Positions 17,486-25,158 of a stretch of DNA of 44,214 nucleotides are shown here, one piece after another. The notes beneath the pieces were generated by a model. That model saw nothing but the letters and a program-made list of their open reading frames with translations. It was not told where the DNA came from and made no database searches. The position numbers were made by a program, and so were the translations under genes. How positions within the stretch are numbered: the stretch's first letter is position 1; the number at the start of each line of letters is the position of its first letter. The stretch covers positions 1-44,214 of the forward strand of contig JAZKIX010000057.1 in the NCBI GenBank assembly GCA_040384645.1. Reading direction: 5' to 3'. This stretch comes from JAZKIX01 sp040384645 (GTDB lineage Bacteria; Pseudomonadota; Gammaproteobacteria; Burkholderiales; Burkholderiaceae_D).

Positions 17486-17523
17486 AAAAAAGCCCGAATT
17501 CACGAAAGTGGTTCGGGCTTTTT
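17486..17523 (+). terminator. Intrinsic terminator after clpA
   Basis: GCCCGAATTCAC (492-503 of this block) pairs with GTGGTTCGGGC around a GAAA tetraloop, with A6 before and T5 after. Confidence 0.92.
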
Positions 17524-17559
17524 GTTTGGCATGGAAGGTCTTTTTAGCATTAAAGACCG

Positions 17560-17635
17560 AAAATATACTGGTGGGTGTATTTTATTTATGCTAATGAAGT
17601 CGTGGGGGTACGGTATGTATTTGGTACATACCCCT
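17560..17635 (+). repeat. Two-hairpin intergenic repeat, copy 2
   Basis: Stem 1: AAAATATAC (17560-17568) with GTGTATTTT (17575-17583). Stem 2: GGTATGTA (17612-17619) with TACATACC (17625-17632). It lies between the clpA terminator and the end of the convergent feo operon. Similarity to copy 4 continues about 35 bases further upstream (GAAGGnCTnTTTT). Confidence 0.75.
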
Positions 17636-17790
17636 GTAAAATTCGTTCTTCAGACAACGCTGTTTAGTGTTTCAATAAATGTTTCAATACAACGTCAGTG
17701 GGCGCAAATTAAAGTGTGCGCACTAACGTTGGCTGTGATCGCGGTTGGTGCTTACGGCGCAGTCTATAAAACCATTAAGAGCATGGTTTT

Positions 17791-18114
17791 TCAGGAAGCT
17801 GTACCTGACGTAGGTGGGACAATCTGGTAAATGGTTCGCTTCAAAGCTTCCGGCTTAATCGTATTGGCGGCTGACGGCGCCGCAGTGTCACTTGACCCGC
17901 ATCCTTTGCAGGGGCCACATCCCGTGCCGCATGATGCACTTGAAGCAGATGAGGGCGCTTCAATTTTCTTTGCCAGGGTATTCAAGGACAATTTGCGAGC
18001 CAATTGCACTGCAAATTTACGGATAAATTGGCGCACTGCTTTGGGCGCATAGCGTCGCACTACGCTAAAAGCTGCATATCCGACGATGATGGCAACGATC
18101 GATTGCTGAATCAC
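17791..18114 (-). CDS. FeoB-associated Cys-rich membrane protein
   Basis: 107 residues: one N-terminal membrane helix (QQSIVAIIVGYAAFSVV), a basic stretch, then a cysteine cluster CGTGCGPCKGC (about 62-72; spacing C-x3-C-x2-C-x2-C) and a short tail. It starts with GTG whose GTGA overlaps the feoB stop, preceded by a perfect GGAGGTG; so it is translated together with FeoB. Small Cys-rich membrane proteins in this position are known from feo operons (FeoB-associated/DUF6587-like). They are thought to replace FeoC, but the biochemical role is open. The cysteines could bind iron or an Fe-S cluster, or sense redox state. Confidence 0.8.
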   Translation of the reverse strand: MIQQSIVAIIVGYAAFSVVRRYAPKAVRQFIRKFAVQLARKLSLNTLAKKIEAPSSASSASCGTGCGPCKGCGSSDTAAPSAANTIKPEALKRTIYQIVPPTSGTAS

Positions 18115-19997
18115 GAGACACCTCCAAGCATCAGTGAACTGATGCGGTAGGTTGCAAATGAGGCCAGATAAGCTAAAGCAAACATATACGCAGCCATCCA
18201 GAATGCAGGCCACCAGGAATTGGTTTCGCGTTTGACAATCATCAGGGTCGAAATACATTGTGGCGCAAAGACATACCAGGCAAGTAAGGACAAGGCCGTT
18301 GGCAAAGACCATGTTGCAGCGATCATCGGCGTCAACGTGGTCGCCAGCGCATCGCCAGTGGCAGACAAGGCGTACACGGTGCCCAGCGCACCAACGGCAA
18401 CTTCGCGCGCGGCCATTCCCGGAATCAACGCAATCACAATTTGCCAATTAAAGCCAATCGGCGCAAAAATGGGTTGCAACAAGCCGCCAATCTGTCCCGC
18501 AAAGCTGTATTGAATTGCTGGCCCTAGCGCACCAACCGGCGCTGCCGGGAAACTCGACAAGAACCAGAGCAACACCATCAAGGCCAAAATAATCGTGCCA
18601 ACCCGGCTAACGAAAATTTTGGCACGTTCCCACAAGCCGAGGCATAGATTGCGTAAATTGGGCCAATGGTAATTTGGCAGTTCCAGCATCAGCGGCTGAT
18701 ATTTGCCACTGCCTATTGTGCGTTTCAACACATAAGCGACTGCCATCGCCGAGACTATTCCACCCAAGTAGAGTCCAAATAACAGCAAGCCCTGCAAATT
18801 AAATATGCCGACATCGCGCTCAGGAATAAAAGCGCCAATGATGAGCGCATATACCGGCAGACGGGCTGAACAAGTCATCAGGGGCGCGATCATGATGGTT
18901 GCCATCCGGTCGCGCGGATTCTGAATCGTGCGGGTCGCCATGATGCCGGGAATGGCGCAGGCGAAACTGGATAGCAAGGGAATGAAAGCACGGCCAGAAA
19001 GCCCAACACTGCCCATCAGGCGGTCAAGCAAAAATGCCGCCCGTGGTAAATAGCCGGATTCTTCCAGTGTCAGGATGAAAAGAAACAGGATCAAAATCTG
19101 CGGCAAGAACACGAGCACACTGCCGACGCCAGATAAAATTCCTTCCACCAGCAAACTGCGCAAGATGCCTTCAGGCATGGCATTGGACACTATTTGACCC
19201 AACCCATCTACACCAGTTTTGATCAGTTCCATGGGCAACGCGGCCCAACTAAAGACCGCCTGGAAAATAAGAAACAATACAATGGCCAGAATGACATAAC
19301 CCAACACTGGATGCAGTACCACGGCATCGATGCGCTCACCCAAATGATGTCCAACACCTTCATGCTCGATTACGGCATTCAGGATGCGGCGTACTTCTTG
19401 CTGGGTTGCTTCCAGGCTTGATGCATTATTCGATTGGAATTGCGCGACCGACTCTGGCGCCAAGCTACCTTGTGATTCAGTCGTCATGGTATCGAGTTGC
19501 GCGACCAGCGCGGCGCCACCGCCGGTCTTAACGGCAACGGCTTCAATAACCGGGATACCAAGTTCCGCCTGCAAGCGTGCAGTATTGATTATCAGGCCGC
19601 GCTTTTGTGCGACATCCATCATATTCAAGACCAATACCGTTGGTCGTTTGAGTCGTGCGACTTCGATCACCAGTCGCAGGTTTAGCCGCAAATTAGTAGC
19701 ATCGGCTACCAGTACGATGACATCGGGTGGTGCTTCATCGGCACGTAAGCCAAACAGCACGTCGCGCGTAATGGCTTCGTCGGGCGTTATCGCATTCAGG
19801 CTATAGGCACCTGGTAAATCGACTACCTGATAGGCCCGCCCAGACTGTGAAAGAAACTGGCCTTCCTTGCGCTCGACGGTCACGCCGGCGTAGTTCGCCA
19901 CCTTTTGACGCGCACCAGTGAGTCGGTTGAATAGTGCGGTTTTACCGCAGTTGGGGTTGCCGACTAAAGCCAGGCGAAGTGGAAGGGATGTACCCAT
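18111..19997 (-). CDS. feoB: Ferrous iron transporter FeoB
   Basis: Inner-membrane Fe(II) transporter with an N-terminal G-protein domain. G1 GNPNCGKT is at 13-20, G3 DLPG, G4 NMMD. The membrane part carries both gate motifs (CAIPG and MTCSARLPVY). It has 628 residues, shorter than E. coli FeoB (about 773) but with all functional elements. It is second in the operon feoA-feoB-Cys-rich protein, with 28 bases after feoA, and is controlled by the double Fur box at 20384-20428. Confidence 0.96.
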   Translation of the reverse strand: MGTSLPLRLALVGNPNCGKTALFNRLTGARQKVANYAGVTVERKEGQFLSQSGRAYQVVDLPGAYSLNAITPDEAITRDVLFGLRADEAPPDVIVLVADATNLRLNLRLVIEVARLKRPTVLVLNMMDVAQKRGLIINTARLQAELGIPVIEAVAVKTGGGAALVAQLDTMTTESQGSLAPESVAQFQSNNASSLEATQQEVRRILNAVIEHEGVGHHLGERIDAVVLHPVLGYVILAIVLFLIFQAVFSWAALPMELIKTGVDGLGQIVSNAMPEGILRSLLVEGILSGVGSVLVFLPQILILFLFILTLEESGYLPRAAFLLDRLMGSVGLSGRAFIPLLSSFACAIPGIMATRTIQNPRDRMATIMIAPLMTCSARLPVYALIIGAFIPERDVGIFNLQGLLLFGLYLGGIVSAMAVAYVLKRTIGSGKYQPLMLELPNYHWPNLRNLCLGLWERAKIFVSRVGTIILALMVLLWFLSSFPAAPVGALGPAIQYSFAGQIGGLLQPIFAPIGFNWQIVIALIPGMAAREVAVGALGTVYALSATGDALATTLTPMIAATWSLPTALSLLAWYVFAPQCISTLMIVKRETNSWWPAFWMAAYMFALAYLASFATYRISSLMLGGVS

Positions 19998-20025
19998 TGT
20001 GGTGCCGTTCTCTTGAATACCGGAT

Positions 20026-20325
20026 TTAAGCCGCTTGTGGATTTAGATGCAAAATTTCAATCATTGCCGCCTCAAAACGGCGCAGTGCAAACGTCGTATT
20101 GCCAACACGAACTGCCATCGGATCGCGGTTGGGAAAGGATTCTGCCACCACGCGAACCTGTTCGCCAGGCGCAAATCCCAGTTCCAACAGCCGCATTTTG
20201 GTCGCCTGTTGTTCTGCGCTATCGCTAGAACGCAGGCCGGTCACGGTAGCGCGATCGCCTTTTTTGAGTTGGCCCAAATGTGCGCCAACGACTTGTTGGG
20301 GATTGGATAAATTTTTATCGGACAT
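20026..20325 (-). CDS. feoA: Ferrous iron transport protein A
   Basis: Small cytoplasmic SH3-like protein that works with FeoB. The 99-residue product shows the family pattern: RATVTGL, the RLLELGFAPGEQVRVV core, then GNTTFALRRFEAAMIEI. The ATG at 20325 is chosen as it starts close to the conserved region; a start 14 codons earlier is open but not supported. First gene after the Fur-controlled promoter. Confidence 0.93.
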   Translation of the reverse strand: MSDKNLSNPQQVVGAHLGQLKKGDRATVTGLRSSDSAEQQATKMRLLELGFAPGEQVRVVAESFPNRDPMAVRVGNTTFALRRFEAAMIEILHLNPQAA

Positions 20326-20383
20326 GGTTTGCTTTTTAGAATCGGCAAAGAGTTTTTGGGGTGACAAAAACAGCGGAAAAAAA

Positions 20384-20428
20384 TCAAACGAGAATCATTA
20401 TCATATCATGCGAATGATAATAATTCTT
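20384..20428. promoter_or_regulatory. Double Fur box in the feoA promoter
   Basis: Two sites face each other: 20384-20402 and 20410-20428, each 14/19 to the Fur consensus by eye. Together they form a near-perfect inverted repeat (AGAATCATTATCAT at 20391-20404 with ATGATAATAATTCT at 20414-20427, one mismatch). About 60 bases upstream of feoA. Iron-replete repression of feoAB is the expected effect. Confidence 0.82.
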
Positions 20429-20480
20429 AATAACACGGAGGACTTTGCTATCGGGATGCGGTTTGCGAAACAAGCTACAT

Positions 20481-20990
20481 TTAAGCCGCGGTGCGTCTGC
20501 CACGCAAGACGTGCAGACATAAAATCAGAGGGAAAATCAGCCCTAAAACCCAGTGCAGAATCGACCAGATAGGGCGGCTTTGTTCACTGGCAAGGTAATA
20601 CAAAACGTAGCCGCTTAGTGTCAAAATTCCGATCACGGCAATCATGCTCCATCCCGAAAAACGATTGCGATGTCCCTTTATGGCACGCCGGATATGGGTG
20701 TTGAGCAGACTGCCGACGAAAAACAAGGCCACCATCGCTGCGGCGCCGTGTATTTTCATTGCCCAAGGTTCAAGCGGATGTACTGACTCGCCAAACTCGC
20801 TGGCTTGATGTAATAGAAAATGTGCCACTACCCAAGTGGCTCCGGTCAAAAACAGCAAGCTGAACACCAAGTAAATGCACCGCCGCTGCCAGCGTTCCAG
20901 GCGCAACATCGGCTGAATCGCGATATTGGTTTTGTGCGAAGGGTGGTGCAAGGTGTTTTTTGAAGGCTTGAAGTGTTTTATATTTGGCAT
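20481..20990 (-). CDS. Four-helix DUF4405 / cytochrome b561-like membrane protein
   Basis: 169 residues with four predicted membrane helices. Histidines sit at both ends of helix 2 (His81, His99) and helix 4 (His146, His160; H-x13-H), a pattern expected for two haem b groups, one near each membrane face. That fits a small DUF4405/b561-like quinol- or flavin-linked cytochrome. Such proteins are known partners in extracytosolic flavinylation systems. Its neighbour upstream is the flavin transferase gene, 69 bases away on the same strand; downstream is the Fur-controlled feoA promoter. The first 27 residues are polar and may not be translated (alternative ATG at 20909). Haem binding is inferred. 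Confidence 0.7.
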   Translation of the reverse strand: MPNIKHFKPSKNTLHHPSHKTNIAIQPMLRLERWQRRCIYLVFSLLFLTGATWVVAHFLLHQASEFGESVHPLEPWAMKIHGAAAMVALFFVGSLLNTHIRRAIKGHRNRFSGWSMIAVIGILTLSGYVLYYLASEQSRPIWSILHWVLGLIFPLILCLHVLRGRRTAA

Positions 20991-21059
20991 TGCGCGGATT
21001 ATCTCGAAAACGGTAGGCCAGTGCTCAATATCAGGGGCATATGCTTGACGCCAGAAGCA

Positions 21060-21908
21060 TTAGTTGTCGTCGGCTAGGTTCGACGCGGCACACGGGATTA
21101 TAAAAGCGCTAGCGTGGTAGTGGCGCAATATTGGCAAGTTCGTATCGCCTGTTGCCAGCACTGGTTTGGTCAACGCATCGGCCCACATACATTGCGCCGC
21201 TCGCACCGACACACTCATCTCGTTGGTGATTGCCCGTCCGGTTTGGCCGTTAATCAACGCGCTGCCCAATTGTTTTTGTGAAAAATAGTTGCCAGAGCTG
21301 GCTAATGCTTCGTTTCGCAGCTGTAATTCCATCGCGCTGTCAAGCGGCGACTGGGGATCGCGGATCGTGACTGGATACATCAATTCGCCGTAGACGCGTA
21401 GATCGCCGCCGGCATTAACGCAAGCCGATTTGACACCGCATCGTTGTAGTTGCGCAATCGCCATATCCACTGCATAGCCTTTTGCAACGCCGCTAAGGTC
21501 GATCCAGCCGGCGGCGATTTTTTGTACATTGCCATCATTTTCCAGTACCAAAATACTGCTACCTGGAGTGAAATCTACACTGGGACTAGCAGGCGACGGC
21601 AAATAGCCCCATGCGACCAGCATGCTGGCGCAAGCGATATCAAATATGCCGCCGGTTTGCTGATTCAAATGCAAGGCGAATTTTAGAACTGTAGAAGTGT
21701 AGGGGTGAACTTGCAGACGCTGTCCCACCTCACATCGATTAATGCGTGAAACATCGCTTTGTTGGTCATGGAAACTCATCAAGCCGTGGATTTCAGCGAT
21801 GCTAGCAAATGCCGCATTGAAGCAAATGGCATACGCATCGTCGTTGAGTGTGTCGGCAATGGTGATGTCGACCAGAGTGCCAAGCCAAGGTTGTGCGCGG
21901 CGTTTCAT
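21060..21908 (-). CDS. apbE: FAD:protein FMN transferase (ApbE family)
   Basis: Mg-dependent enzyme that takes FMN from FAD and links it to a Thr/Ser hydroxyl of a target protein outside the cytoplasm. About 282 residues. Family motifs are in order: LGTLVDITI near the start, MSFHDQQSDVSRINR, DLSGVAKGYAVD, VNAGGDLRVYG, and ADALTKPVLATG near the end. The ATG at 21908 is preferred because it starts at the conserved core; the frame is open 31 codons further (22001) with no conservation and no obvious ribosome-binding site for either. No clear signal peptide or lipobox is seen, which is unusual as many ApbE are exported lipoproteins; a missed start is possible. Probable target: the FMN-binding protein at 24549. 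Confidence 0.88.
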   Translation of the reverse strand: MKRRAQPWLGTLVDITIADTLNDDAYAICFNAAFASIAEIHGLMSFHDQQSDVSRINRCEVGQRLQVHPYTSTVLKFALHLNQQTGGIFDIACASMLVAWGYLPSPASPSVDFTPGSSILVLENDGNVQKIAAGWIDLSGVAKGYAVDMAIAQLQRCGVKSACVNAGGDLRVYGELMYPVTIRDPQSPLDSAMELQLRNEALASSGNYFSQKQLGSALINGQTGRAITNEMSVSVRAAQCMWADALTKPVLATGDTNLPILRHYHASAFIIPCAASNLADDN

Positions 21909-22033
21909 CGTATCGAAAATGGCATGGTAAAAATGAGCGAGTGTACAACGTGCTTTTGCATTGAATAAATTGTTGCCAGCGTTGCAAATGAAGTGGATCA
22001 AATTTGTGAAAAGGAAGTTCTTGTTTTGTAAAT

Positions 22034-22052
22034 GAAAACTATTATCATTTAT
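22034..22052. promoter_or_regulatory. Fur box between divergent apbE and TIGR03118-like genes
   Basis: Read on the minus strand, ATAAATGATAATAGTTTTC matches the Fur consensus at 13 of 19 positions by eye. It lies 38 bases before the lipoprotein gene start and in the upstream region of apbE, so one site could repress both directions. Confidence 0.6.
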
Positions 22053-22089
22053 AATACTTGCTATTGCTTATTGAATAAGGCTGGAAAAC

Positions 22090-23292
22090 ATGCAACGCAG
22101 AATGTTCTTAAAAACTGGCGTAGTCGCCAGCACCACCCTGTGGCTCAGTGGTTGCGGCGGTGGCGGTAATGAATCGGTATCGGCGTCCAATTCCTACAAG
22201 CAAACCAATTTGGTCGCTAACTCTGCCAAATATGCTCCGCAAATTATTGAGCCCGAGTTGATTGATGGCTGGGGCATCGCGATTCGTCCAGCCGGCGCAG
22301 GCGGTCACTTCTGGGTGACCGGCATGAGTACTTCGTTTGAGTATGTCGGCGACGTCGGCGGCAAGCCACTGTATGCAGACGACTTAAAAACAGTGGGGTT
22401 GCCTCCTTCTGGCGAGAATGGTGGCGCCGCCAACGGCGTGGTATTCAACGGCGGAACTAACTTTGTCATTACCCAGGCACATGCCAACGGGGCGATTACG
22501 GCAGAGGCAAAATTCATATTCGTGTCCGATAACGGTGTGTTATCGGCTTGGACCGAGCGCAAGCAGGCCGATGGTAGTTTCGACCGGCCAGCTGAAGCGC
22601 TGACGATGGTCGATTACGGCGATCAGGGTAGTGCGTTCTTTGGTTTGGCGATCAATCCGGCGCAGGATAAGTTGTTCGTGGTCGATTTTGGCGCCAACCC
22701 AACCCCGACCATCCGCATTTTCGATACCAGCTTCAAGGAAGAGGCGTTGGCTGGACGTTTTGCCAATCCATTTATCGGTGCGGGCGGCTTCAAAGTGGGC
22801 GATCTGGTGCCATTCAATATCCAGACTCTCACATATGCGGGCAAGTCGTCGGTGTTTATTGCCTACGTCAACACCTCGGAAGACCCGGACAATCCAGGCC
22901 AGTTGTTGCCTGCCGAAGAAAGCTCCGGCCGTGGCCGCGGCCGTTTGGTGGAATATAGCGCCACCGGCCAATTGATCGCGGTTTGGGATGATAGGGGCGT
23001 GTTAAACGGCCCATGGGGCGTGGTGGTTGCACCAGCCAATTTTGGCCCGTTCTCCAATCAACTGCTGGTCAGTAATTTCTCCGATGGCACGATTGTCGGT
23101 TTCGATACCAGCACCAGGCGTGCCACCGAATATATGCGCGACACGCAAGGCAATGTAGTCAAAATCCAAGGTCTGTGGAATATCTTGTTCGGCAATGGTG
23201 CCAGCTTGGGCGATACCAATGCTCTGTACTTCGCTGCTGGCCCAGCCGATGAAACCGACGGTTTGTTCGGCTCCCTGCGTTTTGCCGGCTAA
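22090..23292 (+). CDS. TIGR03118-like lipoprotein with Tat-type signal
   Basis: 400 residues. The N-terminus MQRRMFLKTG has a twin-arginine motif and the helix ends in a lipobox LSGC with Cys22, so a folded lipoprotein may be exported by Tat. The rest has the repetitive GWGI, NG/FNG, FVVDFG, GPWGVVVAP, LLVSNFSDGTIVGF pattern of a beta-propeller, matching what I know as the TIGR03118 family. That family has no assigned function. It opens the plus-strand half of the divergent Fur-linked cluster; the next gene starts 31 bases after its stop. Confidence 0.75.
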   Translation: MQRRMFLKTGVVASTTLWLSGCGGGGNESVSASNSYKQTNLVANSAKYAPQIIEPELIDGWGIAIRPAGAGGHFWVTGMSTSFEYVGDVGGKPLYADDLKTVGLPPSGENGGAANGVVFNGGTNFVITQAHANGAITAEAKFIFVSDNGVLSAWTERKQADGSFDRPAEALTMVDYGDQGSAFFGLAINPAQDKLFVVDFGANPTPTIRIFDTSFKEEALAGRFANPFIGAGGFKVGDLVPFNIQTLTYAGKSSVFIAYVNTSEDPDNPGQLLPAEESSGRGRGRLVEYSATGQLIAVWDDRGVLNGPWGVVVAPANFGPFSNQLLVSNFSDGTIVGFDTSTRRATEYMRDTQGNVVKIQGLWNILFGNGASLGDTNALYFAAGPADETDGLFGSLRFAG

Positions 23293-23323
23293 TGCGCACT
23301 TTGCAACTTTATTGAAGCCTCGT

Positions 23324-24304
23324 ATGAAAAAATCACAATACACACCGCGCCTTTCGGCTGCCCCCTTGTTGGTTGCCTTGCTTTCACCGCTGCTGATGCA
23401 ACCGGCAGCACAGGCTGGCGAAGCCATTTTTGCCAATACCTATCTCGCAGAAACGTTGCCGCAAGGGGCGATGGAAATAGAGCAGTGGGTTACCTATCGT
23501 ACCAAGCGTTCGCAAGGCACTTATCAGCTGACGCAAACCCGTACCGAATTTGAATATGGCGTCACCGATCGCTGGAGTCTTGCAGTCTATGCCAATGCGT
23601 ACTCGGTCACGGCACAAAACAATAACTCCACCGCATCGCGTAATAATTACACCGCAGTCGGTGACGGCGATGAAGTGACAGGCGGCGGGCCGGTGACGGC
23701 AGGTCCCTATGTGCCACATGCAGAATCATTGCCGCTTCCTTCTGCCCGGTATAAAAAATCCGATTTTGAAAGCGTGTCCGTCGAATCGATTTACCAATTT
23801 CTCAGTCCTTACAAGGATGGTATCGGCCTGTCGGGCTATGTCGAAGCAACCTTAGGCAGCAAAACCAAGGAATTGGAATTGAAGTTGCTGTTGCAAAAAA
23901 ACCTGCTGGAAGACAAGTTGATCCTGGCAGCGAACGTTGCGGTGGAACTGGAAAACGAAAAATGGTCCGGCCTCGGCGAAGAGAAAGAAAGCAAGCTTGA
24001 GCTCAGTGGTGGCGCGTCCTATCAGTTCGCGCCCGGCTGGCGCGCGGGTTTGGAACTGCGTAATCAACGCGCCTGGGAAGGCGCTTACGGTTTCAGCAAC
24101 AATAATCGCGACTACTCTGCATGGTTTGCCGGTCCGACCCTGCATTACGCTGCCAAGCAGTTTTTTGTTACCGCCAACTATATGGCGCAAATGCCGTGGG
24201 CCAAAGCCTATTCGGCATCGGCTCAGGATGAATTGGTCGATGGTCGTGTTTATAAATCGAGCGAACGCCATACGATTCGTGTACTGGCCGGCTATTCGTT
24301 CTGA
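23324..24304 (+). CDS. Predicted outer-membrane beta-barrel protein (DUF6662-like)
   Basis: 326 residues. Signal peptide with cleavage likely after AQA. The mature protein has alternating beta-strand patterns (WSLAVYANAY, FFVTANYMAQMPW) and ends in aromatic Phe after RVLAGYSF, the typical end of an outer-membrane barrel. The start EQWVTYRTKRSQG and EFEYGVTDRWSLAVY recall the uncharacterised DUF6662 group, but that name is from memory. The ATG at 23324 is chosen since it begins the signal peptide; the frame is open further upstream inside the previous gene. Possible role: a porin-like or scaffold partner for the periplasmic flavin system. Confidence 0.68.
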   Translation: MKKSQYTPRLSAAPLLVALLSPLLMQPAAQAGEAIFANTYLAETLPQGAMEIEQWVTYRTKRSQGTYQLTQTRTEFEYGVTDRWSLAVYANAYSVTAQNNNSTASRNNYTAVGDGDEVTGGGPVTAGPYVPHAESLPLPSARYKKSDFESVSVESIYQFLSPYKDGIGLSGYVEATLGSKTKELELKLLLQKNLLEDKLILAANVAVELENEKWSGLGEEKESKLELSGGASYQFAPGWRAGLELRNQRAWEGAYGFSNNNRDYSAWFAGPTLHYAAKQFFVTANYMAQMPWAKAYSASAQDELVDGRVYKSSERHTIRVLAGYSF

Positions 24305-24310
24305 TTTGTA

Positions 24311-24413
24311 ATTCCGTTTCTAAATCGAATGTGAACACGGCGGAGGGTCGCAGACATTACGCTAGTAAGGCTAGAGCCGACAACAAAGTACAGGTTTGAT
24401 TTAGAAACGAAAT
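24311..24413. repeat. Long inverted-repeat element, 103 bp
   Basis: The left arm (24311-24330) and right arm (24394-24413) pair over 20 positions with one mismatch and two G-T pairs; the core GTTTCTAAATC/GATTTAGAAAC is perfect. The 63-base middle has no gene. It lies between the barrel and FMN-binding genes. It may be a miniature inverted-repeat element or a structured piece of mRNA; no target-site duplication is evident. Confidence 0.6.
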
Positions 24414-24428
24414 AAGCTATTTTTCTTG

Positions 24429-24456
24429 CGGTGCGACCTAACGGCTGGTCGCACCG
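24429..24456. other. Strong hairpin between barrel gene and FMN-binding gene
   Basis: CGGTGCGACC and GGTCGCACCG form a perfect 10-bp stem with an 8-base loop. The nearest T-run is about 10 bases further on, so it is not a standard terminator but could stabilise or partly attenuate the transcript. Confidence 0.5.
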
Positions 24457-24548
24457 AACGCATACTTTTTGTCCTATATCGGCTTACTTGCCTGCGCAAA
24501 TGTCGGTCAAATCTTTGAGCGTTTTGACTGTTCTGTCATGATTCAGCC

Positions 24549-25127
24549 ATGAAAAAACCTGTCATCCCAACTTCGGGGCAACCGACGTCCTTGATCGTGC
24601 CCAGTGCGCTGATGGCGTTGACGATGATCGCGCAGCCGGCGCATGCGGTGCAATACTTGACGCTGGCACAAGTGCAGCGGGTCTTATACCCGTCCGCCAG
24701 CGAATTCAAGGCGCGTGATTTTCTCTTGACCCAAACCCAGCGCGATGCGATTGCCGCCGCAGCCGATGTGCGCGTTGGCAACGCCCATGTCCATGCGTGG
24801 GAAGCGCGCTCGGCCCAAGGGTTACTCGGCTATGTGCTCGTGGATGATGTGACCGGTAAGCATGATGCAATCACATACGCCGTCGCTATATCGGTGCAGG
24901 GCAAAGTGCAGGGCGTGGAAATCATGGATTACCGCGAAACCTATGGCGGCCAGATCCGCGACGAACGCTGGCGTGCCCAGTTCATCGGTAAAGGGTTTGC
25001 CGATCCGCTCAAGCTGGAGCGCGACATCAAGAATATCAGCGGCGCCACCTTATCAAGCAGTCATGTGACCGATGGCGTCAGGCGTCTGGTCAGGACTTTT
25101 GAGATCGCGATCAAACCGTCGATTTGA
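24549..25127 (+). CDS. Periplasmic FMN-binding domain protein, covalent flavinylation target
   Basis: 192 residues with a signal peptide ending near AHA. The C-terminal FMN-binding domain (about 90-192; related to the NqrC/RnfG/NosR type) carries DIKNISGAT with Thr167. SGA(T/S) is the site to which ApbE links FMN through a phosphoester. Free-standing FMN-binding proteins of this kind carry electrons outside the inner membrane. With the ApbE gene 2.6 kb away and the haem protein next to it, the three make a minimal electron path. The terminal electron acceptor is not shown by the sequence; ferric iron is inferred from the Fur and Feo context. Confidence 0.85.
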   Translation: MKKPVIPTSGQPTSLIVPSALMALTMIAQPAHAVQYLTLAQVQRVLYPSASEFKARDFLLTQTQRDAIAAAADVRVGNAHVHAWEARSAQGLLGYVLVDDVTGKHDAITYAVAISVQGKVQGVEIMDYRETYGGQIRDERWRAQFIGKGFADPLKLERDIKNISGATLSSSHVTDGVRRLVRTFEIAIKPSI

Positions 25128-25141
25128 CTTCGGAGGCATCT

Positions 25142-25151
25142 NNNNNNNNNN
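25142..25151. other. Assembly gap (10 N) between FMN-binding and M48-like genes
   Basis: Ten N in the convergent intergenic space. Its true length and content are unknown, so genes or terminators here could be missing. Confidence 0.98.
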
Positions 25152-25158
25152 GTTCAGC

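Noticed and set aside
17522..17830. Open frame on the plus strand with a hydrophobic stretch
   Set aside because: It begins in the clpA terminator, runs through repeat copy 2 and overlaps the end of the Cys-rich protein gene on the other strand. No ribosome-binding site or family.
24429..24456. Intrinsic terminator after the barrel gene
   Set aside because: The stem is strong but the T-run is about 10 bases away; listed as a hairpin only.
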